This document shows positions 10,810-16,300 of a DNA stretch of 16,300 nucleotides, in pieces (the stretch's first letter is position 1; each line of letters starts with the position of its first letter). Source of the stretch: Copromyces sp. CBS 386.78. Lineage: Eukaryota; Ascomycota; Sordariomycetes; Sordariales; Sordariaceae. Location of the stretch: contig MU839330.1 of the NCBI GenBank assembly GCA_030685235.1, positions 1-16,300 of the forward strand, read 5' to 3'. Both the position numbers and the translations under genes were made by a program. Below the pieces are notes generated by a model. That model was not told where the DNA came from, did no database searches, and saw only the letters and a list, made by a program, of their open reading frames with translations.

Positions 10810-11626
10810 GAGTTTTGAGGAGGTTAGGCCTGGGGTGGGGTATGTTTGGTTACTGTACGGCTTATGAGGAGAGGGGGAAGGAGGAGGCGAAGGAAGTTGA
10901 CGGAGTAGTTTCGTTGTTTGAGTTATGGGGAGAGGTGGACGAAAGTCTATAGGTCAGCATTTGGTGGCACTATGTGGTGCTCAGTGGCATCACCATCATA
11001 GGCTTGATGGTCACGTGTGAGGACAGGAAGCCTACTTACTTCCAAGCGGAGAATGGGATTGACTAACACAGAGAGAGTCACAGGAAATGAGTTATCCGCT
11101 GTTATTCTTGTGTAGCTCAAGTATGTACATATACACGAAGTTAATGGGCGCGGATAAGCCAAAGGCAGGTGCTGGATGTGAGGAACTCGGCTGCCAAGTG
11201 CTCCTTCCGTGGTGGGGCCGGCCGGTACGATGCGAAGCCGCTCCTTGCTCGTTAGATTCCTGATGGCGTTGAGTCCATTCACTACGCTCTTCACTTGTAT
11301 CACCCCTCGCAACTGAAGTCAATGGTACTTTGGCACATTCACTTCAAGTTGCTTGGCCTCGCTTTTCACACTCTTCGCCGTCTCGAGCTTTTGTCGACTA
11401 TGGCACAAATTCACTGAACTTCTGTTTAGTATTTCTACCCTACTCTAATTCCAATTTCTCCCCTCCCCTCTCGTCTGCTACACCAAAAACCAATCTTTTA
11501 CTATCGTTGACTTTTCCACCTCCAACGACTCTTCACTACTACTTCGCCCACGACCACGACCACGACCACGACTAAACTACTATCGCAAAAGACAACAACA
11601 GACACTGACTGATCTTTTACTGAGAT
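10810..11626. other. Intergenic: 3' region of SWIM gene, then leader-like DNA
   Basis: Bases 10810-10930 are G-rich 3' untranslated-like sequence. No gene is supported between 10930 and 11330. From about 11340 to 11600 the plus strand is CT-rich and then CAACA-rich, resembling a fungal promoter and 5' leader, and contains four tandem CACGAC units at about 11551-11574. The open frame there lacks an ATG. The leader-like stretch points to the relic gene that follows. Confidence 0.5.
11551..11574. repeat. Hexanucleotide repeat (CACGAC)4
   Basis: Four tandem CACGAC units in the leader-like stretch upstream of the relic gene. In one frame they read as alternating His-Asp, but that frame has no start codon. 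Confidence 0.85.
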
Positions 11627-12217
11627 TTGGTGACTCCAGCGCGCGATTTACAGTCCAAAAAGTCCTTTTGCAGTGATCGAATAAATAAAGGCCTGCGGAG
11701 GGTGCTCGCCCCGTCGTCGAACTGGATCGAGCTTACTAGCATCGTTTGCGATTTGGGCTGGAGCCGACGTCGACACTTGTAAGAAGGAAGTCCTAGCCGA
11801 GGACGAGTACATTCTTAGGTAAGATTGGCTACCGCTCCGTCCCCACCATCTTAAACAAACTCAATCTCCGCAATGGTCGCATACACGTACATTGCCAGCG
11901 TTGAGTCCACCAGACCCATGCCAAACTCGCCGCGCTGGAATACGTCGTCGTCCTTGGTCCGGAGTTTGCGGTACAGATACCACTACCAGTCGAAAACGCC
12001 ACTTATTTTGACGCCTCCAACATTATTGACGCTAGCGACGCCGACGCCTTCGAGAAGCTCAAGTATGTATATCTACAAGCAGGCACCGAGCTAGGTTTGG
12101 GGTCTACATACTGTATAGAGGTAGGTATTCGAGCTTACTTACGGTAACCTCGTCCCTGCTAGCCGGAACCGCTACTACAAGCCGGTCTGTATTGATGATG
12201 ATTCCGACAATACATAA
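11627..12217 (+). pseudogene. Relic gene of unknown function, broken frames with one good intron
   Basis: Three successive segments have coding-like codon use but lie in different frames: 11627-11780 (contains VLAPSSNWIELTSIVCDLGW), an overlapping stretch to 11818 (contains ASFAIWAGADVDTCKKEV), and 11905-12062 (contains AALEYVVVLGPEFAVQIPLP). An intron at 12063-12162 (GTATGT...CTAG) joins the last segment in frame to 12163-12217, giving EKLNRNRYYKPVCIDDD and a TAA stop. No ATG begins the first segment, and the last one is preceded in frame by a TGA. An ATG at 11873 follows a leader-like stretch and would reach the main frame after one indel. The product is not recognised. A shorter gene starting at 11873, or a decayed transposon gene, are both possible. 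Confidence 0.4.
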
Positions 12218-12269
12218 CCCTAACCCGATAGGGGTACTTTGTAGAAGCTAGGGATGAAGAGACGTTCAG

Positions 12270-12465
12270 TGTCATCAAGACCTTTGACAACAACGATCGA
12301 GATAATCGAGATTTGTCGAAGAAGAAAAAGTGGAAACTGGTGGCGAAGGATCGAGATCCAACTTCGGAGTCGATTTCCGGGCAAGGACGAATCTGTACGT
12401 ACCAATGGTTTCGTCATACGAGCTTTTAGATAGACCAGAAAGTCTATATAATAAGAGCGAACCTT
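12270..12465 (-). repeat. Dispersed repeat X, minus-oriented copy
   Basis: Read on the minus strand, this segment aligns with 12991-13230 on the plus strand. Shared words include GACTTTCTGGTC, ACGTACAGATT, TCCGAAGTTGGATCTCGAT and CTCGATCGTTGTT. Most substitutions are C/T or G/A, and the plus copy has an insertion of about 50 bases around 13072-13125. On the plus strand an open frame runs through it (SVIKTFDNNDRDNRDLSKKK), but its meaning is unknown. Confidence 0.75.
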
Positions 12466-12534
12466 AGTAAAAGAAAAAGGATAGCTAGATTAGAGACTTA
12501 GCTTTTTCTCTATCAATTTAAGTCCTATTCATAT

Positions 12535-12644
12535 AAACAAAATACTATATTACTCTTTGCAAAAAACTTTATTAACTCATCCCTACATTAGTAGAAGGAA
12601 TATGCTCATAACTTGTTAGAAGGCACTGGACTACACGGCTTTTT
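12535..12644 (-). repeat. Repeat Y copy 1 (minus), with primer-binding-site-like core
   Basis: The 69-base core 12576-12644 is the reverse complement of the same unit found at 12669-12737 and 13252-13320, alignable without gaps. Homology with the 13252 copy continues outward for about 40 more bases to ~12535. Its core holds GTTATGAGC, part of the half-tRNA primer-binding site described for the 13252 copy. Confidence 0.8.
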
Positions 12645-12737
12645 AGTCGCTTAAAAAGAAGAAATATTAAAAAGCCTTATAGTTTAGTACTATCTAATAG
12701 GTTATAAGCCTATTTCTTCCACTAATGTAGATATGAG
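12576..12737. repeat. Imperfect inverted repeat, 69-base arms, 24-base spacer
   Basis: Copies 1 and 2 of repeat Y face each other (12576-12644 and 12669-12737) around the AT-rich spacer 12645-12668. Transcribed RNA or single-stranded DNA could fold into a long imperfect hairpin. The arms look like two separate repeat copies brought together by insertion or rearrangement and not like a designed hairpin, because the third copy lies alone about 500 bases away. Confidence 0.75.
12669..12737 (+). repeat. Repeat Y copy 2 (plus)
   Basis: Ungapped 69-base match to 13252-13320 with many differences of the A-for-G and T-for-C kind; this copy is the more AT-rich one, as RIP would leave it. The primer-site core is mutated to GGTTATAAGCC. 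Homology to the other two copies stops at about 12740. Confidence 0.8.
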
Positions 12738-12990
12738 TTTGTAGGTAGGTAACGGTCGACGAGCGAGAGTAGCAGATTGTAATGAGAGGAAGAATGAATA
12801 ATAAGATAGAAATTTGATACAGCTTGGAAATTGATAAATAAGATTGCTTGATACTTAAGGCTAGGCATGTGTAATATGAGTAGATAGAGCTTTTCAAGAT
12901 GAAGAAAACGGTAGTTTTCTTGTATGGAACGGAGTCCAATTGATAAAGAAAAGGATGAGTGTCTAAGATAACTATATTTTTCTTCCGCCG

Positions 12991-13230
12991 AGGTTCACCC
13001 TCTTCAAATCGACTTTCTGGTCCATCCAGAGCTCATATTACAAAATAGTTAGTACGTACAGATTTGTCATTTCTCAAGAGCTCTAGTCATAGGTCTTATG
13101 TGGTCGTGTAATCAATACTGAGCTCGGAAAACAACTCCGAAGTTGGATCTCGATTCTTCGCTACTTTTTTTCCATTTTTCTTCTTCGAGAATCTCGATGA
13201 TCTCGATCGTTGTTATCTCATCGTCCATTC
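12991..13230 (+). repeat. Dispersed repeat X, plus-oriented copy
   Basis: Inverted relative to the 12270-12465 copy, matched over most of its length with one insertion of about 50 bases. It is followed 22 bases later by repeat Y copy 3, so X plus the first ~28 bases of Y may be the remains of one long terminal repeat. LTR boundaries (TG...CA, target duplication) could not be found. Confidence 0.7.
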
Positions 13231-13251
13231 TTCCTCTCGTTTCGAGCTCCT

Positions 13252-13362
13252 GACGAGCCTCGTGGTCCAGTGCCTTCCAATAGGTTATGAGCCTGTTCCT
13301 TCCACCGACGTAGGTATAAGTTAACAGAGTTTCTTAAAATGAGTAAATTGGTATTTTATAGC
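13252..13362 (+). mobile_element. Repeat Y copy 3: LTR end and half-tRNA primer-binding site of a copia/Ty5-type element (remnant)
   Basis: This is the least AT-shifted copy. It contains GGTTATGAGCC, the reverse complement of GGCTCATAACC from the anticodon arm of eukaryotic initiator methionine tRNA. Drosophila copia and yeast Ty5 prime reverse transcription from that arm, so a retrotransposon primer-binding site is a reasonable reading. The LTR would end near CCTTCCA at 13273-13279. No intact capsid, protease, integrase or reverse transcriptase frame is seen nearby, so the element is a degraded remnant. Confidence 0.5.
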
Positions 13363-13448
13363 CCGTAGCCCGTCAGACCTCCACAACTATGACATCGCCT
13401 TAAACACTAGGACGATTTCCATTCTCCCCATTACTTCTATTCTTTTCA

Positions 13449-13712
13449 TTAGCCCTCGGGGCCATTGCTAGGCCCCAATAGCCGTTTACAGCTTGACAAA
13501 CTCTTCGGTGTCTTGTCGATTTGCCCTTGACAGCGGTCTATGGTGTATGCGTTAATTTGTCCTGGAGGAGACAGGTCGTAGACTCCAACGATTATAACGG
13601 AAGTCAAATTACATACTAAGCATTTCGAAGTAACCTGCAAAGGGAGCGAAGTTATGCGTGCCGTGTTCAGTTTAGTGGCGAACTTTACTGTACCTATTCC
13701 GAAACCCTCCAA
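13449..13712 (-). pseudogene. Possible remnant of a copia-type polyprotein (protease region)
   Basis: An 87-codon minus-strand frame, flanked by stops, contains FGIGTVKFATKLN near its N terminus, then SLPLQ...CLVCNLTSV and ends RLLGPSNGPEG. The order GIGTV, a hydrophobic strand, VCNL, and a late LxGP segment recalls the protease-linked region of fungal copia-like polyproteins. The catalytic DSG/DTG motif, which should precede it on the minus strand above 13712, was not found, and reverse transcriptase motifs are absent. The resemblance is weak; it gains some support from the copia-type primer site about 100-200 bases away. It could be a chance frame. Confidence 0.3.
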
Positions 13713-13733
13713 ACACTACGCTCTGTTGCGTCA

Positions 13734-13801
13734 GCAGCCTGTATCATGGGGATGTTAGGTCTTGTGCGAGCAGCCTGAATCTGGAAGATGTTGGGTCTTG
13801 A
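13734..13801. repeat. Imperfect tandem repeat, two 32-base units, 36-base period
   Basis: Units 13734-13765 and 13770-13801 both begin GCAGCCTG and end GATGTT(A/G)GGTCTTG, with mismatches concentrated in the middle. It lies just past the possible polyprotein remnant and has no known role. Confidence 0.75.
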
Positions 13802-14432
13802 ATTGGATGGAAGTCAATCGTCTTGTTCCAACGAGGGAGGAGGTTCTGGGCGGACTCATCGATGGGAACTTGGGAAAGAATTTATTGGAATCATTGAAGA
13901 AATTGCTGCTGCTTCAATGTCAGCACTGGCGGTGACACCGGCGACCGCTGCCTCCCGACGTCTCATTCCTTGATAACTGCCCGCAACGAGTAGGATTCAT
14001 TACCGCTCTCCAACCACACTCCACAACAAAACCGACACACACACACACTGACAAACTGTTTCAAAACAACACTAGTCCGAGGATGGGACATGTTTCCATC
14101 GGGGCTTGAACAGTAAACATGTGTTTTGTTCGGAACCTGGGATCCGCAGAGAGAGATAGCGATCGCTTGTCGTCCATATCTGCCCCAATCGGGACGAGGG
14201 AGAACCGCCACCAGCAACCGGGGAACACTAGTGGGAGCTTCCGAAAGACGACGCTCCCATGTCCTCGCAGCCTCTATAGAGAACAGTGGGGTAAACACCC
14301 TACTTACACCTACGGCATGGCTAGGATGGGCCGGATCACAGGCTGCATGATTTTGCCTCGACTACGATAAGCAACGCCTTGAGAGCCGCAAAGGTCAAGG
14401 GAGACCAGTCGGTCCTTCGTCAAACGGTCCCA
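13802..14432. other. No gene seen
   Basis: Open frames at 13788-13973, 13963-14298 and 14126-14350 overlap each other on both strands without motif, intron or recognisable domain. A short (CA)n run lies at about 14034-14047. Nothing else stands out. Confidence 0.5.
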
Positions 14433-14615
14433 CTACGACTTGTACTTGTCGCGAAACGTTTCAGTTAGGCGAATGATAGCGAAGTACATGTACACGGTAG
14501 TGTCCGAGTTGGTTGGCTCCTCGTTATTCTTGTGAACGAAGTATGCAGGCACTTGTGTCTTATGGATTTCGAACGAAGCATCGTATAACCAGAAGGTATC
14601 CATAACGTGAGCCAT
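14433..14615 (-). pseudogene. Unrecognised coding-like fragment downstream of the helicase remnant
   Basis: A 60-codon frame opens with MAHVMDTFWLYDASFEIHK and ends RLTETFRDKYKS. Its amino-acid make-up is balanced and protein-like, unlike the noise frames around it. It follows the helicase fragment on the same strand after about 78 bases and a frame change, so it may be a further piece of that gene or of another decayed gene. A stop lies directly upstream in its own frame. I do not recognise the product. Confidence 0.3.
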
Positions 14616-14692
14616 GCTTTACAGTATACGCTCTCTTTGTCGTTATCGAACACATAAGTAGGCCTGAACCGTCCTCCCTACAATGGTAAAAG

Positions 14693-15347
14693 TTATTCCA
14701 TCTTCGGATGATCGGGATAGAAAAGCTTGTTCGGTAAATCGAACATGCCTTTGCACATCCTCAATTGTCGAAGGAGGCGGAATGTTGGGAGCTCCGTAGC
14801 TTGTAACCAGCCCAAAGCTGATATGCGGCAACATAGCCCAAAACGGTTGCGATAGTTGCCGTCCTCGTCCTGGTTTTCTAGTTCTATCATTGTCGGCGGG
14901 AGCTGTTTAACGTCGCGGGCAAGAATGATAGGCCTTGGGGGGGCCTGGCAACGAGCACAAGTGTTGCTAGAGTCTTCGGTTTGCAAGCAGCACGGGAAGA
15001 GAGGGTGCAGATGCACCGTGGTCGAGCACAGGAGGCAGGGCGTCGCCTCGCCGTCCTACAAGCACCAAGAGGTTAGCACCTAGTCGCCGGCCGAGCGCGC
15101 GCAGGCGCAGAGGGGAGAAGTCACGTACCATGACCCAAGTGAATGGGAATCCCTTCTCGGGGTCAAAAGGATAGCGACGCAGAATCCTCTCTGTGACGGT
15201 GTATGGAAAGATTGCCCCAGGTCGAGCAGAGGTCGGCCTTATGGGCCTATTACACGTGCAAATCTCCCGACCAGTTGGGGTTGCCTGAAATTTGCCCATG
15301 GCCTTATACGGCCCTGCCCTATGATGGGCTATGCACCCACGCGGCAT
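14693..15347 (-). pseudogene. Superfamily 1 helicase fragment (UPF1-like class)
   Basis: Minus-strand exons 15347-15129 and 15055-14693 join across an intron (15056-15128) to give about 193 residues. The second exon carries PIILARDVKQLPPTM, which matches helicase motif III (GDxxQLPP) with the usual Gly-Asp altered to Arg-Asp, then FRLLRQLRMCKGMFDLPNKL, which matches motif IV (Q-x-RM followed by FD/LFY). Motifs I (GxxGTGKT), II (DExx), V and VI are absent, so the piece is a fragment without ATPase capacity. The first exon (TERILRRYPFDPEKGFPFTW) and the Cys-rich stretch after the intron (PCLLC...CARC) are not recognised. Two stops and frame loss follow below 14693. A fungal accessory or transposon-linked helicase is likely; the exact family is uncertain. 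Confidence 0.55.
15056..15128 (-). other. Intron in the helicase fragment
   Basis: Read on the minus strand: donor GTACGT, branch point GCTAAC 17 bases before the end, acceptor TTGTAG; 73 bases, phase 0. All three signals fit fungal consensus well, so the locus was once a properly spliced gene on this strand. Confidence 0.75.
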
Positions 15348-15935
15348 TTATCGAAGGTGTTACCCAGAAGACACACCACCCTCCAAAGAGTTGATCGAAC
15401 AACTCGAAAAGATATCAGAAGATCGGCGGCAAGCTTTTTTGGCTAAATAACGCGCCAACTATCAAAAATTCAAGGAACAATACCCCGAACGCTGGCGCAA
15501 AATGGCTGATAAGAAAAACGCAAATGCAAAGAAGGCGAGGTTGGATAAAAAGCTCAACCACCTTGAAGAATATCAGGCTATGTTGGACCAATATAATAAA
15601 CGTTACGGAGAAGCGAGTAAGGCCCGATTAGCTGCTAAATATGTAGAGAATATTGAAAACGGGGTGTACGTATGTGAAATTTGTCCAGGGGTACCATTTG
15701 GAAGCCGACGAAATTTTAAGCGGCATTTACAATCCGCAAGCCACATTGAACGGCAAAATGGAACTTATGTTCCTCCAAAACTCCGTACTATTAGGGAGGG
15801 GGAGTCGATATTCCGTTGCGAATGTTGCGGTGAAGAATGGGGGGAGGAATGGAATTTAACTATCCACCAGAAGAAATAGAGGCGCTTGAGTATGTGGCGG
15901 AGCTGGGGAAGAAGACAGCAGTTACGAAGCCATAA
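15331..15935 (+). pseudogene. C2H2 zinc-finger protein gene, interrupted
   Basis: A single frame runs from ATG 15331 through a TAA at 15448-15450 and on to TAG at 15877-15879. Coding character is continuous across the TAA (LIEQLEKISEDRRQAFLAK, stop, RANYQKFKEQYPERWRK), so the stop probably replaced CAA; C-to-T before A is the RIP-preferred change. The part from ATG 15502 is an intact 125-residue frame: a charged helical segment, then a finger C58-x2-C61-x13-H75-x5-H81 and a partial second finger C106-x2-C109-x12-H122 that lacks its last ligand. After a run of six G at about 15838-15843 another frame also reads well (EFNYPPEEIEALEYVAEL, stop at 15933), so a lost G may have shifted the C terminus. 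Nucleic-acid binding is inferred from the finger. A short functional protein from 15502 remains possible. Confidence 0.5.
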
Positions 15936-16300
15936 ATTATTATGACGGAGCCAGAGATAGGTACCGTTGCCCTTGACGCGTAAAAAGAATGAAGCAGGCG
16001 AGAAGTCGCGTTCGCAAACCCTATTTCTCAACGCGTCTCGCCCTACCTTCTAGCCTGATATTTTTCTCGATTTCTCTGGAATTATTATTGTCGATGGGAT
16101 GATTTTTAGTGTCCCGGTGTTTACGACTTTACGTCTGTCTCTGATTCTTACCCAACCTCTGCGGCGTTTTTGGGTACGGCTGCTGGCGTAGCCGTTACCA
16201 TTTTATTTTGAGCGACTCTACTCGCACCGTCAGAAAACTCTACTCGGACCGTGATCCACTTTTTCCCTCACACATATCCCTAACCCTCGCGCGGCCACAG
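15936..16300. other. No gene seen at the right end
   Basis: AT- and T-rich sequence with no supported frame. It contains the two-copy direct repeat listed at 16215 and the window ends in the telomere-like but single CCCTAACCCT at about 16278-16287. Confidence 0.5.
16215..16254. repeat. Two-copy 18-base direct repeat, 22-base period
   Basis: ACTCTACTCGCACCGTCA at 16215-16232 recurs at 16237-16254 with two C-to-G differences. The array may continue past the window. Its function is unknown. Confidence 0.8.

Larger units (their letters stand above)
12420..12990. other. AT-rich, RIP-like tract
   Basis: Outside the listed repeats this stretch is strikingly AT-rich with many TA dinucleotides and stops in all frames, unlike the GC-rich DNA before 11 kb. 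Nothing coding is seen. The minus-strand open frame at 12694-12939 translates as a Tyr/Ile/Ser-rich chain typical of AT-rich noise. Confidence 0.65.

Noticed and set aside
12212..12225. CCCTAACCC, also seen near 16278, as telomeric repeat
   Set aside because: Only about one and a half units at each place; too short to mean a telomere or interstitial telomeric tract.
1..16300. CRISPR array, bacterial operon or phage features
   Set aside because: Spliced genes, intron signals and repeat behaviour show a fungal nuclear sequence; no regularly spaced direct-repeat array with unique spacers was seen.

Overview
The window looks like nuclear DNA of a filamentous ascomycete, most likely a Sordariomycete. 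The reasons are short introns (61 to 73 bases in the best cases) with fungal donor and branch-point sequences (CTAAC/CTGAC type), GC-rich third codon positions, pyrimidine-rich leaders ahead of start codons, abundant microsatellites, and repeat copies that differ mainly by C/T and G/A transitions, as expected from repeat-induced point mutation (RIP). The genus cannot be decided from the sequence.

Layout: bases 1-5156 hold no gene I can support. They open inside a long (CAA)n microsatellite, carry several short tandem repeats, and end in a leader-like stretch before the first gene. Bases 5157-7455 carry a clear two-exon gene for a SYLF (DUF500/Ysc84-like) lipid- and actin-associated protein with a long acidic, Ser/Pro-rich tail and no SH3 domain. 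Bases 7456-8785 are untranslated or intergenic. Bases 8786-10809 carry a gene for a SWIM zinc-finger protein with a degenerate RING-like finger and a lysine-rich coiled-coil C terminus. Its first ~55 codons lie in a different frame from the rest, so it has either a frameshift or an unusual first intron.

From about 11.4 kb to the end the character changes to decayed, accessory DNA. It holds a relic gene with one good intron but broken frames (11627-12217), a nest of RIP-like repeat copies (12270-13362) that include a copia/Ty5-type half-tRNA primer-binding site and a 162-base inverted structure, a possible copia polyprotein remnant on the minus strand (13449-13712), a fragment of a superfamily 1 helicase on the minus strand with a well-formed intron (14693-15347), and a C2H2 zinc-finger gene interrupted by a stop and perhaps a frameshift (15331-15935).

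The two intact host genes are adjacent on the same strand, but nothing shows that they work together. No complete new multi-gene system is visible. The most useful leads are the frame switch in the SWIM/RING gene, the repeat nest with its primer-binding site, and the helicase/zinc-finger remnants.
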